From: Apostichopus japonicus
Taxonomy: Eukaryota > Echinodermata > Holothuroidea > Aspidochirotida > Stichopodidae
Direction of reading: 5' to 3'
NCBI RefSeq assembly: GCF_037975245.1
Contig: NC_092579.1
Span: 4,180,001-4,244,000 of the forward strand
Length of the DNA: 64,000 bases
The notes beneath the pieces were generated by a model. The model saw only the letters and a program-made list of their open reading frames with translations, was not told the origin of the DNA and did no database searches. Below, in pieces: positions 61,901 through 64,000 of this stretch. How positions within the stretch are numbered: position 1 is the stretch's first letter; every line of letters starts with the position of its first letter. The position numbers were made by a program, and so were the translations under genes.

Positions 61901-63391
61901 GAAATTTTCAGACTTTATCCTTTAATTTGTTTGATACTGTCAACTATCTTAAACTACACTTTTAAGTGTGATCCTTGAAGCGGAAATAAATCCTGTTTCT
62001 TAACGTTAAAGAAAATTTGTCTTCAAAATATTAATTTCCATTCATCAGATCTACACACCCTCTCAAAAAAATTGATCAGCAACAGGCTGTTTGAAATAGA
62101 ACAGACCTGTTAGAAAACTGTTTTGATGCATTATGGGTAATTTTAGAGAAGAATCGCTGAAAAACGACTGAGTGCTATTAAGTGCAAGTTGTTATAACGA
62201 CACATGTGATACAGCCTTACATGCAAAATGTCAAGTTAAAACGACAAACGGACGAGGTCCGCGGCATTCACGATAACTTACGACACTACACACAACACTG
62301 ACTGCATGATAAGACAACATTGAACCATAAACACAGTATCACCACCTACGACACTCACATGCTGTATGACATTAAAACAAGTATATATCAAGTGATATTC
62401 ATTCGCACAATCAAGTAAAAACAGACAAATATTGATTACACAGGCCAAAAAAACAGACGCCTTCTCATCTTAAGAGAGAATGATCGCAAAAACATTACGA
62501 TTGAAATCGAGCTCTAGTTTTATAAATTGGTTCAGGGTTAAAGAAATTGTTGAAAGTATCAAACATTAAAAATTTCAAAAACGGTTGTGAAATGTTGATC
62601 ACATTGATTTTTTCTTCTTTACATTTTTCTTTCTAATCATGATTTTGAAGACTATTTTCTTTCTTTCTTGTTTTTGTGGTTCTTTTGGTCGGTCAAGTAT
62701 AATCATTCGTCTGCCGGTGACATGCTGAGTGCAATGCAAACATATCAATTGCAATGGGAATTTGAACATGTAACCACTTCAAATAATAAAAATGCACGGT
62801 GAAATGAACATATAAATAAATTGATGAGAAATAATACTATTAAACTACAAAACAATGATATTAATCATAGTATTAAATGCCACAAGTTTTTGACTTTATA
62901 TGTTAATCCACAAATTGAAAATCTCATGAAATGGGGCTACATTTGTTATATATTTCGGTGCAAAGTTGACTATTTACTCATAATTACTAAGCAGTGTTAT
63001 AGTGCCACCAACTCCCTTTAACCAACGATAATCATACCGTTGTGAAATGAAATATTTCACGAGACAAACCCCTCACCCCACCTCCCCATCTGAAATAATG
63101 TTAAAGCTGAAGCTCTCAATATGAACATTTTTCCCATCCAGCATATCTCACTGGTGCATCGTAAAATCACCTCCCACACGTCCACTGAATATTCATTCCA
63201 TGATAATTCATATATGTGGATCATAAAATATCTGATCCAATTCTATATTCTCTCCCTTCTCAGAAGGGTTCGGTCTGTCGTCTGGTATTTATACTTACTA
63301 CAATAAGAACAACAAAATAGGCCCAATTCCAAAAGCTATGGACGTCCTGTACATGGTACATAATGTCTGTCCAGCCCTCCATAGTAATGAC
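405..63391 (-). CDS. Cav3: T-type (Cav3) voltage-gated calcium channel alpha-1 subunit, partial gene, 16 internal exons
   Basis: This encodes the pore-forming subunit of a low-voltage-activated calcium channel in the plasma membrane. Sixteen exons with AG/GT borders join in frame to exactly 1072 codons without a stop. The visible order is domain I filter and S6, I-II linker, complete domain II, II-III linker, and domain III S1 to S5. Cav3-specific marks are the gating brake [11 protein letters not shown] after IS6, filter motifs TMEGW and [13 protein letters not shown] in the I-II linker, HTAATP in the II-III linker, and a direct short path from IS6 without an AID beta-subunit site. S4 segments carry arginine or lysine at every third position. 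The N-terminus with IS1 to IS5, and everything after IIIS5, lie outside the window. The family call is very secure. Which vertebrate paralogue it resembles most cannot be judged, and invertebrates usually have a single Cav3 gene. Confidence 0.97.
762..1015 (-). CDS. Cav3: Cav3 exon: domain III S2 to S4
   Basis: 254 nt, phase 0 in, phase 2 out. It starts [20 protein letters not shown] and includes [20 protein letters not shown] and [15 protein letters not shown]. Arginines at every third position form the IIIS4 sensor. The donor AAG/GTAGGA splits an arginine codon. The acceptor is AATTTCCACAG. Confidence 0.96.
1240..1915. repeat. Diverged intronic minisatellite with HindIII-like AAGCTT units
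   Basis: About twenty diverged copies of a unit of roughly 34-36 bp follow one another. Each has a core like AAGCTTGTGTGGACTGTGAG followed by CAGTTGTGT. Copies differ by substitutions and short indels, so the array is old. It lies in the intron between the IIIS1 and IIIS2-S4 exons. Confidence 0.85.
1916..3669 (-). other. Intron sequence, nothing recognised
   Basis: AT-rich intron between the IIIS1 and IIIS2-S4 exons. Short ORFs here lack splice sites in phase and recognisable motifs. A G-rich run lies at about 3610-3655. Confidence 0.6.
3670..3793 (-). CDS. Cav3: Cav3 exon: domain IIIS1
   Basis: 124 nt, phase 2 in, phase 0 out. It reads [20 protein letters not shown] and then [28 protein letters not shown] and [10 protein letters not shown] are hallmarks of Cav3 IIIS1. 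The donor is GTAAGC and the acceptor ATATTTTTTAG. Confidence 0.95.
3794..4720 (-). other. Intron sequence with one discarded exon-like segment
   Basis: Intron between the cysteine-rich linker exon and the IIIS1 exon. A 51-nt AG-to-GT segment at about 3892-3942 was considered and rejected (see the rejected list). Otherwise nothing is seen. Confidence 0.6.
4721..4812 (-). CDS. Cav3: Cav3 exon: cysteine-rich end of II-III linker before IIIS1
   Basis: 92 nt, phase 0 in, phase 2 out. It reads [14 protein letters not shown] and then [16 protein letters not shown], which aligns in position with the segment just before Cav3 domain III (…CC…WSxYIFxPxxR). The donor AAACAG/GTACGG is clear. The acceptor is less certain. 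CTCAAAAAG before GATTGT is preferred because it follows a pyrimidine tract, but an in-frame AG 18 nt further on (before TGCTGT) would also fit. Confidence 0.82.
4813..7750 (-). other. Large intron, 3' part, nothing recognised
   Basis: AT-rich sequence with homopolymer runs (C-runs near 5250, 5495 and 7640, G-runs near 7230 and 7440). No exon or transposon signature was found. Confidence 0.55.
7751..8191 (-). other. Unidentified 146-codon ORF next to the 15-mer cluster
   Basis: The longest unexplained open frame in the 10 kb intron between the last two II-III linker exons. It includes a cysteine-containing segment ([20 protein letters not shown]) and an acidic stretch ([14 protein letters not shown]). 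Its 5' end lies inside a copy of the GTCACACACGTGACC motif, and the open frame extends about 20 codons upstream of the first ATG. I do not recognise the family. It could be a degraded mobile-element protein or chance. No promoter or splice context is visible. Confidence 0.3.
8186..8989. repeat. Cluster of nine identical 15-mers GGTCACGTGTGTGAC
   Basis: Exact copies lie at 8186, 8366, 8562, 8584, 8731, 8753, 8809 and 8975 on the plus strand, and at 8791-8805 on the minus strand. Each contains the palindrome CACGTG (an E-box) and has GTCAC/GTGAC at its ends. Spacing is irregular, though two pairs are exactly 22 bp apart. The 8791 and 8809 copies form a perfect 15-bp inverted repeat with a 3-nt loop. 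Flanking sequence between copies is not repeated, which argues against a simple satellite. Confidence 0.9.
9480..9780 (+). mobile_element. Possible Penelope-like element end with hammerhead-like motif
   Basis: At 9644-9673 the plus strand reads CTGAAGA, a short stem (GATCC and GGATT around TGCTA), then GAAACGTC. This resembles the CUGANGA-stem-GAAA core of hammerhead ribozymes, which are known in Penelope-like retroelements. A relative lies at about 45330-45640. Both share CTATCTCTTTGTGTYC upstream and a CTGAAGA core. No reverse transcriptase is present, so this is a remnant at best. Confidence 0.35.
9927..10044. other. Exon-like segment open on both strands, unassigned
   Basis: On the plus strand a strong acceptor (TTTTTTACCCCGCAG) precedes 118 nt with one open frame ([20 protein letters not shown] and on), ending at AAG/GTAAAT. 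On the minus strand the same segment is also open, between TTTACCTTCCCAG and a GTAAAA. It fits no Cav3 phase or sequence. It could be an exon of a nested gene, a mobile-element fragment or chance. Confidence 0.2.
10120..13560 (-). other. Large intron, middle part, nothing recognised
   Basis: AT-rich. Short ORFs have no coding context. C-runs lie at about 12709-12724 and 13268-13281. Confidence 0.55.
13577..13751 (+). CDS. Candidate exon of a nested plus-strand gene
   Basis: 175 nt between AG (GACAG) and a strong donor (AAAAG/GTGAGT), open in one frame. It encodes [20 protein letters not shown], then [20 protein letters not shown] and [17 protein letters not shown]. It has five cysteines and balanced codon use unlike the surrounding AT-rich DNA. 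The phase leaving it (two bases) joins to a second candidate exon at 14120 that ends the protein. Upstream exons were not found. The product is not recognised. Confidence 0.3.
14120..14215 (+). CDS. Candidate terminal exon of the nested gene (stop at 14130-14132) with 3' UTR
   Basis: A very good acceptor (TTCCATTTTCTCCCCAG) precedes C GTC AAA CTG TGA. Joined to the exon at 13577-13751 this gives a C-terminus NEKSVKL. A polyadenylation signal AATAAA follows at 14206-14211. The combination of donor, acceptor, phase, stop and AATAAA is suggestive but unproven. Confidence 0.25.
14216..15037 (-). other. Large intron, 5' part, nothing recognised
   Basis: AT-rich intron sequence just after the distal II-III linker exon donor. 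No motif was recognised. Confidence 0.55.
15038..15269 (-). CDS. Cav3: Cav3 exon: distal II-III linker
   Basis: 232 nt, phase 2 in, phase 0 out. It contains [20 protein letters not shown] and ends with the acidic stretch [14 protein letters not shown]. The acceptor is TTTCTTGTCGCAG and the donor GTAAGT. RRTS is a possible basophilic kinase site. Confidence 0.87.
15531..15676 (-). CDS. Cav3: Cav3 exon: Ser/Thr/Asn-rich part of II-III linker
   Basis: 146 nt, phase 0 in, phase 2 out. It begins [20 protein letters not shown] and ends RHSTSSES. Its low complexity and many serines are typical of this cytoplasmic linker. The acceptor is GTTCTCTCCAG and the donor GTTGGT. The gene assignment rests on splice sites, phase and position. 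Confidence 0.85.
15677..16656 (-). other. Intron sequence, nothing recognised
   Basis: Part of the intron between the HTAATP exon and the Ser-rich linker exon. No gene or repeat structure was seen. Confidence 0.55.
16657..16815 (-). mobile_element. tRNA-derived SINE with TA-repeat tail
   Basis: On the minus strand a tRNA-like head (about 16806 to 16735) has an A box (TGGCCTAGTTGG) and a perfect B box (GGTTCGAATCC, 16744-16754). An anticodon-arm-like TCCGC/GCGGG hairpin lies between them. A short unrelated body follows, and then a (TA)n tail at 16657-16684. The T-stem is partly mismatched, so it is not a working tRNA gene. Confidence 0.75.
16865..17028. repeat. (TA)n microsatellite with GGGCC interruptions
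   Basis: A run of TA and TATG repeats interrupted by three copies of TATAGGGCCTATA, itself palindromic. It yields only meaningless Tyr-Ile ORFs. Confidence 0.95.
17040..17984 (-). other. Intron sequence, nothing recognised
   Basis: No exon or mobile element was seen. A short (TA)n run lies at about 17940-17960, beside the next exon's donor. Confidence 0.55.
17985..18151 (-). CDS. Cav3: Cav3 exon: II-III linker with conserved HTAATP motif
   Basis: 167 nt, entering with two bases of a split codon and ending in phase 0. The frame reads [20 protein letters not shown] then [26 protein letters not shown] is a recognisable Cav3 linker motif and fixes the frame, because the other two frames meet stops. 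The acceptor is TTTCTTACCAG and the donor GTAAGG. Confidence 0.88.
18152..19080 (-). other. Intron with ACC/CAACTA low-complexity tract and G-rich tract
   Basis: The 929-bp intron between the poly-Glu and HTAATP exons. At about 18720-18880 the plus strand is built of ACC, CAACTACC and CAATTACC units. At 19008-19050 there is a GGAGGG-rich tract. The proline/threonine-rich plus-strand ORFs here are by-products of the repeat. Confidence 0.75.
19081..19243 (-). CDS. Cav3: Cav3 exon: proximal II-III linker with poly-glutamate run
   Basis: 163 nt, phase 0 in, phase 1 out. It starts [20 protein letters not shown] and carries seven consecutive GAA glutamates within [14 protein letters not shown]. 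It ends LSIKSTQ plus one base. The acceptor TGTTTCTCTCGTAG is clear. The donor AAG/GTAGCA is weak, but it is the site that joins in frame to the next exon. The open frame runs on for about 50 more codons past this donor, so a longer form is conceivable. Confidence 0.8.
19756..19945. repeat. Tandem duplication of a hairpin-forming unit
   Basis: Two copies of about 90 bp (from roughly 19765 and 19856). Each has TATACTGTC or CATACTGTC and, about 40 nt on, GGACAGTATAGAGTGGTATT. ATACTGTC and GACAGTAT pair as a stem. In the second copy an inner stem GTGCTT/AAGCAT adds to it. Confidence 0.75.
19946..21334 (-). other. Intron sequence, nothing recognised
   Basis: Part of the 12.2 kb intron between the IIS6 exon and the first II-III linker exon. 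No gene signature was seen. A C-rich stretch lies at about 20470-20560. Confidence 0.5.
21335..21880. repeat. Diverged direct duplication, unit about 230 bp
   Basis: Two copies share, in order, AGGCAAAA, TAGAAACTCTGTCAT, GTCAAGCATA, a TTTATTTATTCAT stretch and a GGCC/TTTCTC-containing end. Starts are about 21343 and 21575, and a third partial start is seen near 21905. The second copy ends with an acceptor-like tract (TTTTTTTTGCAG) and a short plus-strand ORF, probably fortuitous. Confidence 0.65.
22110..22298. mobile_element. Tc1/mariner-like MITE, 189 bp, TA target site
   Basis: The ends are 24-bp inverted repeats (22110-22133 and 22275-22298) identical except for the first two bases. They share GTGGCTTAATAGGGACATAG, and the right end begins CAGTGGC. 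TA lies directly outside each end (22108-22109 and 22299-22300), the expected target duplication of Tc1/mariner elements. The inside is a tandem repeat of units such as GTCAAAATTTTGAGATAAAA. No transposase is present. Confidence 0.85.
22301..24120 (-). other. Intron sequence, nothing recognised
   Basis: Part of the 12.2 kb intron. A G-rich run lies at 23490-23530. ORFs here are short and have no motif. Confidence 0.5.
24128..24335. repeat. TA/TATC/TACA microsatellite
   Basis: Alternating TATATA, TATCTA and CATACA units over about 200 bp. Confidence 0.9.
24780..26335. repeat. Large minisatellite, about 32-bp unit, close to 48 copies
   Basis: A near-continuous array with unit core ACATGTGATCAGTATCACAC followed by AGGAGGTGAAGA. 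Every unit keeps the palindrome TGATCA. Variants (GTATC or GGTATC, CACACAG or CATACAG, GGAGG, GGAAG or GAAAG) are ordered into a higher-order repeat of three units (about 96 bp) around 25460-25760, which points to recent local amplification. It lies in the intron before the first II-III linker exon. Confidence 0.97.
26336..28540 (-). other. Intron sequence, nothing recognised
   Basis: Part of the 12.2 kb intron. G-rich runs lie at 27075-27110 and 28040-28062. A C-rich stretch near 26930 makes a long but unconvincing minus-strand ORF. Confidence 0.5.
28550..29210. repeat. Old tandem repeat, diverged
   Basis: Recurring blocks: CTAAGGAYAAAGTT at about 28711, 28907 and 29041, an ATTGSAWWGG block just after each, ATAGGCTATACAAA at 28650 and 29125, and TTGATCCAGTTGAT-like blocks. 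Blocks recur every 140-200 bp with heavy divergence. Confidence 0.55.
29211..31422 (-). other. Intron sequence, nothing recognised
   Basis: End of the 12.2 kb intron next to the IIS6 exon donor. No motif was seen. Confidence 0.5.
31423..31578 (-). CDS. Cav3: Cav3 exon: domain II selectivity filter and IIS6
   Basis: 52 codons, phase 0 at both ends. It starts [15 protein letters not shown], where the glutamate of QEDW is the domain II filter residue. [20 protein letters not shown] and then GFSAE at the end of IIS6 follow. The acceptor is TAATTTTTCGACAG and the donor GTAAGA. Confidence 0.96.
31579..32204 (-). other. Intron between turret exon and IIS6 exon
   Basis: Searched for a second turret exon (LGMHLFG or DRKNFDS on the minus strand); none was found. 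Confidence 0.6.
32205..32319 (-). CDS. Cav3: Cav3 exon: domain II S5 end, extracellular turret, pore helix
   Basis: 115 nt, phase 2 in, phase 0 out. It reads [20 protein letters not shown] and then [19 protein letters not shown]. The S5-P turret carries three cysteines (GC, FC, VC). This corresponds to the turret exon that is duplicated into alternative forms in some snail Cav3 genes. Only one copy was found here in either flanking intron. The acceptor is TTGCTTCTTTCAACAG and the donor GTTAGC. Confidence 0.94.
32320..33299 (-). other. Intron sequence, no second turret exon seen
   Basis: Part of the intron between the IIS4-S5 exon and the turret exon. No copy of the turret exon was found. Confidence 0.55.
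33300..33703 (-). other. CpG-containing intronic segment with a 133-codon ORF
   Basis: The segment is richer in CpG than the rest of the intron. Both strands are open for 60 to 133 codons. The minus-strand frame ([20 protein letters not shown] and on) has no recognised motif, no splice sites in phase and no place in domain II. It may be a regulatory island or an old insertion. Confidence 0.25.
33857..34249. mobile_element. MITE with terminal inverted repeats and 8-bp target duplication (hAT-like)
   Basis: The left end CATAGGCGTAGGAGGCT and the right end, read inverted, CATAGGCATAGGAGCCT match at 15 of 17 positions. TTTGAAAT flanks both sides (33849-33856 and 34250-34257). The element is 393 bp, with a CTGCAG-centred G/C palindrome near the left end. 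An 8-bp duplication fits hAT-type elements. No transposase is present. Confidence 0.85.
34985..35297 (-). mobile_element. tRNA(Leu/Ser)-like SINE with ATT-rich tail
   Basis: The minus-strand head (about 35290 to 35216) reads GGTGCTGTGGCCGAGTGGAT with an A box, a long variable-arm-like region, and a degenerate B box GGTTTGATACC. A body of about 200 bp follows and ends in ATT/ATA repeats near 34985-35010. Confidence 0.75.
35450..35635 (-). CDS. Cav3: Cav3 exon: domain IIS3 end, IIS4 voltage sensor, IIS5 start
   Basis: 186 nt, phase 2 at both ends. It encodes [20 protein letters not shown] and then [10 protein letters not shown]. Arginine or lysine at every third position forms the IIS4 gating charges. 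MRTMDNVAT-type S4-S5 linker residues ([12 protein letters not shown]) and the hydrophobic start of S5 follow. The acceptor is GCTTTTTCTCCCAG and the donor GTACGC. Confidence 0.95.
35636..36346 (-). other. Intron between the IIS2-S3 and IIS4-S5 exons
   Basis: Nothing recognised. Confidence 0.6.
36347..36498 (-). CDS. Cav3: Cav3 exon: domain IIS2 to start of IIS3
   Basis: 152 nt, phase 0 in, phase 2 out. It starts [15 protein letters not shown] and includes [20 protein letters not shown] and [11 protein letters not shown]. The ALEM and FDG residues are the usual S2 and S3 counter-charges of the voltage sensor. The donor is GTGGGT and the acceptor CGTATCTTCACAG. Confidence 0.95.
36499..37890 (-). 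other. Start of the 14 kb domain II intron region, nothing recognised
   Basis: AT-rich with A/G-rich stretches (about 37408-37460) and a G-rich run near 37738-37770. No exon was found between IIS1 and IIS2, and the two exons join directly in phase 0. Confidence 0.55.
37890..38480. repeat. Degenerate repeat of TTTGGACCAGTGTGTA units
   Basis: Copies of TTTGGACCAGTGTGTAGTAT-like units of roughly 30 bp recur up to about 38115 and again from 38325. They are interrupted by a segment with two near-palindromes, CGTCCGCGGGACG and GCGTCCCGGACGC (about 38233-38299). Confidence 0.7.
38490..40210 (-). other. Intron sequence, nothing recognised
   Basis: Only short ORFs and homopolymer runs. Confidence 0.5.
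40213..40394 (+). pseudogene. ATG-less ORF, possible gene or element relic
   Basis: A stop-to-stop frame of about 60 codons without a methionine start reads [20 protein letters not shown] and then [20 protein letters not shown], ending NQKH. The amino acid mix looks protein-like for this AT-rich intron. The sequence upstream is broken by stops in all frames. The family is not recognised. Confidence 0.2.
40400..43910 (-). other. Intron sequence; CpG-richer patch at 42180-42560
   Basis: Mostly AT-rich. From 42180 to 42560 CpG dinucleotides are clearly more frequent (GATCGATGCAGATCGG, TTTCGCGAC and others) and both strands are open for about 60 codons. No splice site pair fits the channel. A regulatory island is possible. 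Between 41220 and 41660 AAGGTTCAA-like words recur. Confidence 0.35.
43918..44034. repeat. (GT)n and (GGAT)n microsatellite
   Basis: TATATATGTGTGTG, then GGATGGATGGAT, then GTGTGTGTATGTGTG. Confidence 0.95.
44640..45245. repeat. Tandem repeat, about 190-230 bp unit, 2.5 to 3 copies
   Basis: Blocks recur in order: AGCATGTAGSAACT at about 44782, 44973 and 45201; GACTACATGTTAATG at about 44814 and 45018; ACTATTTATATTAAATA; TTAAAGTGACCCTAAGT at about 44896 and 45121; and GTAGTAACAATAGCTAA. A plus-strand ORF from 44405 runs into the first degenerate copy and is probably not a gene. Confidence 0.8.
45330..45640 (+). mobile_element. Possible Penelope-like element end, second copy
   Basis: Resembles the segment at 9480-9780. 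It shares CTATCTCTTTGTGTCC, a pyrimidine-rich lead and a CTGAAGA motif (45566-45572) followed about 30 nt later by CGAAAGTC. The stem between the two core motifs is not well paired, so any ribozyme would be inactive. Confidence 0.3.
45653..45880 (-). mobile_element. tRNA-derived SINE with (ATAC)n tail
   Basis: The minus-strand head (45880 to 45815) begins GGAGTGTTAGCTCACTGGTT (A box) and has GAGTTCGAGTC (B box), but the 3' half of the T stem is missing. A body of about 140 bp includes the small hairpin TGACTTCGGTCA. It ends in ATACATACATAC at 45656-45670. Confidence 0.75.
46250..46395. repeat. Degenerate AACACACACATCAAAA repeat
   Basis: About six units of roughly 25-40 bp made of CATAACACACAYAAAAAC-like words. 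They give histidine/threonine-rich spurious ORFs. Confidence 0.8.
46400..49059 (-). other. Intron sequence; possible tRNA-like SINE relic near 48110-48180
   Basis: On the minus strand TAGCTCGGTGA and AGTTCAAACCCC at about 48130-48170 look like A and B boxes, but they are too close together for a complete tRNA head. CAGCATYCTACCTTTGACAC occurs at about 47052 and also at about 46055, a short dispersed repeat. Nothing else is seen. Confidence 0.35.
49060..49612 (+). mobile_element. 5'-truncated LINE (CR1/L2-type) 3' end
   Basis: From about 49075 an open frame reads [20 protein letters not shown], then [20 protein letters not shown] and [14 protein letters not shown], with a stop at 49264. The YGxRSxxxAAxxLWNxLPxxIR and FKSxLKTHLF pattern is the usual C-terminus of CR1/L2-type reverse transcriptase ORFs. 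The 3' end has TGTAAAGCACTTTAAGCC, GCTATATAA and an (ATT)n tail at 49594-49612, typical of the clade. The frame is broken upstream, so the copy is dead. Confidence 0.85.
49613..50503 (-). other. Intron sequence, nothing recognised
   Basis: A G-run of about 14 bases near 50163 lies within a G-rich tract to 50190. Confidence 0.55.
50504..50644 (-). CDS. Cav3: Cav3 exon: end of I-II linker and domain IIS1
   Basis: 47 codons, phase 0 at both ends. The residues [20 protein letters not shown] and then [11 protein letters not shown] match the conserved start of Cav3 domain II. The acceptor is TTTGTTCCACAG and the donor GTACGT. Confidence 0.95.
50645..53670 (-). other. Intron between the distal I-II linker exon and IIS1 exon
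   Basis: Nothing recognised apart from TA-rich microsatellites at about 53205-53230 and 53480-53527. Confidence 0.55.
53677..54384. repeat. 101-bp tandem array that includes exon 3' end and 5' splice site
   Basis: Seven copies at a period of 101 bp (TTACAGAGAATTAG starts at 53778, 53879, 53980, 54081, 54182 and 54283, with a slightly different copy before). The copy nearest the exon contains the last 41 nt of the I-II linker exon (54344-54384) and its donor GTGAGTCATC. All other copies carry the same exon tail and donor. The five middle copies are almost identical (one G to C at about 54170). Confidence 0.97.
54344..54645 (-). CDS. Cav3: Cav3 exon: distal I-II linker with His/Cys hexapeptide repeats and acidic tail
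   Basis: A 302-nt exon (phase 1 in, phase 0 out). It contains a proline-rich start, then about four hexapeptide units of the type HTPCPx ([24 protein letters not shown]). After these comes a Ser/Glu/Asp tract, [20 protein letters not shown]. It ends GFR at donor GTGAGT. The acceptor CTTTGCTTTCACAG is strong. The joined frame agrees with the flanking exons. The last 41 nt and the donor are the seed of a 101-bp tandem array in the next intron. Linker sequences evolve fast, so homology is supported by position, phase and splice sites rather than by strong similarity. Confidence 0.85.
54646..57425 (-). other. Intron between the two I-II linker exons, distal part
   Basis: Nothing recognised. Small direct repeats occur at 56072/56136 (ACAAGGACACCAAWTGAATG) and at 57052/57123 (GGGGTCAT followed by CACCAACTGAT or CAACACCTGAT). 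Confidence 0.55.
57430..57977 (-). repeat. 100-113 bp tandem array of microexon-like units next to the gating-brake exon
   Basis: Six copies. The first is the last 27 nt of the exon itself (57951-57977), with further copies ending at about 57864, 57752, 57649, 57550 and 57437. Three intronic copies, 57838-57864 (27 nt), 57735-57752 (18 nt) and 57623-57649 (27 nt), lie between TACCAG and GGTCAG. They are divisible by three and match phase 1 on both sides. They would insert [15 protein letters not shown] and AVPGNKQHI. The two outermost copies are decayed. Whether any copy is spliced in is unknown. Confidence 0.9.
57951..58716 (-). CDS. Cav3: Cav3 exon: end of IS6, gating brake and first part of I-II linker
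   Basis: A 766-nt exon (255 codons plus one base). It opens with [18 protein letters not shown], completing IS6. Next comes [18 protein letters not shown] and the gating brake [17 protein letters not shown], the helix-loop-helix that holds T-type channels closed. A very basic stretch follows, with [10 protein letters not shown] and then [21 protein letters not shown] matches the conserved linker motif of vertebrate Cav3.1. The acceptor is TTTCCTTTCCCACAG and the donor is AAAG/GTCAGT, phase 1. The last 27 nt (57951-57977) recur three times in the following intron as microexon-like copies. Read-through of the donor meets a stop at 57928. Confidence 0.93.
58717..63298 (-). other. Intron within IS6, with a GACA/GACT microsatellite
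   Basis: A 4.6 kb AT-rich intron. The only structure noted is (GACA)n/(GACT)n at about 61562-61610 and TA-rich sequence near 58930-58985. No exon was seen. Confidence 0.6.
63299..63391 (-). CDS. Cav3: Cav3 exon: domain I selectivity filter and start of IS6
   Basis: Encodes 31 residues beginning [12 protein letters not shown] and ending YFVVLIV. The glutamate in MEGW is the domain I filter residue. The acceptor reads GATCAG on the minus strand and the donor is GTAAGTAT. Both ends are phase 0. The upstream exon (pore helix ending in FQ in relatives) is not seen in the remaining 609 bases of the window. Confidence 0.93.
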
Positions 63392-64000
63392 CTGATCGAG
63401 GTGAGAGCCACAGAGAATAACAGAGAGACAAGAAAGGAAAAATACCAAACATGCAGATGAGCAATTGGGGTCAGTGTGAAACCATTGAAACAATAAAATA
63501 AATTAAAAAAAAAGGAAAAAGAAGCAAAATACACCAAAAAAATGACTCCAAAACAAAGAATATAATGCTCGCAATTTTCATACTAATTGAAACTTTTATT
63601 TGGGGGTGGGGGGGGGGTAAGGAATACTAGTTAAATTTTCCAATTTTTGGTACACCGTTCTCACAGATACTAAGAAATCCAGTGCCTCCTTAGATCAGTT
63701 GAAAAATTCTTAGTCTTAACTACCAACCAATACTGTGTTAAAGGATGATCCATCTTGCAGTCATACCCAGTTATTTGTGGGATGAATATTCTTCTACAAA
63801 TGCCAGGAAAAACCGGAGCGACAATCTTTGCTTCAGAGTCATCTTAAAATGGTGTATTTTATTTTTCGACAGTTGCGCAACATATTCAAAATAAAAGTAC
63901 AGAAAAAAAATTTAAAAAATGGACGGGTGTTAATGATGCCATGAATCCACCAAATGAAATCGTGCTTGTGATCTGGACACTTCAGCTTGTGTTTTCATGC
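63392..64000 (-). other. Intron upstream of the domain I filter exon
   Basis: The pore-helix exon of domain I was searched for and not found. A G-run lies near 63602-63618. Confidence 0.6.

Overview
The window is one stretch of animal nuclear DNA. It is AT-rich, with long G or C homopolymer runs, many simple repeats and transposon relics. On its minus strand it carries the middle of a large intron-rich gene for a T-type (Cav3) voltage-gated calcium channel alpha-1 subunit. The open 5' end lies beyond base 64000 and the 3' end lies below base 1. No species marker is present. A Cav3 gene that shares HHYHxGNG and HTAATP linker motifs with vertebrates, together with the repeat style, suggests an invertebrate deuterostome such as an echinoderm; this is an inference.

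Sixteen exons could be placed with AG/GT borders (minus strand, 5' to 3'): 63299-63391, 57951-58716, 54344-54645, 50504-50644, 36347-36498, 35450-35635, 32205-32319, 31423-31578, 19081-19243, 17985-18151, 15531-15676, 15038-15269, 4721-4812, 3670-3793, 762-1015 and 405-531. Their phases all agree, and together they give 3216 nt, exactly 1072 codons with no stop. They encode the domain I pore and S6, the gating brake and I-II linker, all of domain II, the II-III linker, and domain III S1 to S5. The domain I and II filter glutamates (MEGW and QEDW) are present. The domain III and IV aspartates expected for a T-type EEDD filter lie outside the window.

Most remaining sequence is intron. It holds a 15-mer cluster (8186-8989), a possible nested plus-strand gene end (13577-14132), three tRNA-derived SINEs, one 5'-truncated LINE, a Tc1/mariner-like MITE, an 8-bp-TSD MITE, a 1.5 kb minisatellite (about 24780-26335) and several diverged tandem repeats.

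The most unusual feature is in the I-II linker region. Two consecutive exons each end in a tandem array whose repeat unit spans the exon's 3' end and its 5' splice site. At 57430-57977 three intronic copies form microexon-like units of 27, 18 and 27 nt. Each is bounded by AG and GT, has phase 1 on both sides and would add 6 or 9 residues in frame. At 53677-54384 a nearly uniform 101-bp array repeats the last 41 nt of the next exon plus its GTGAGT donor about seven times.
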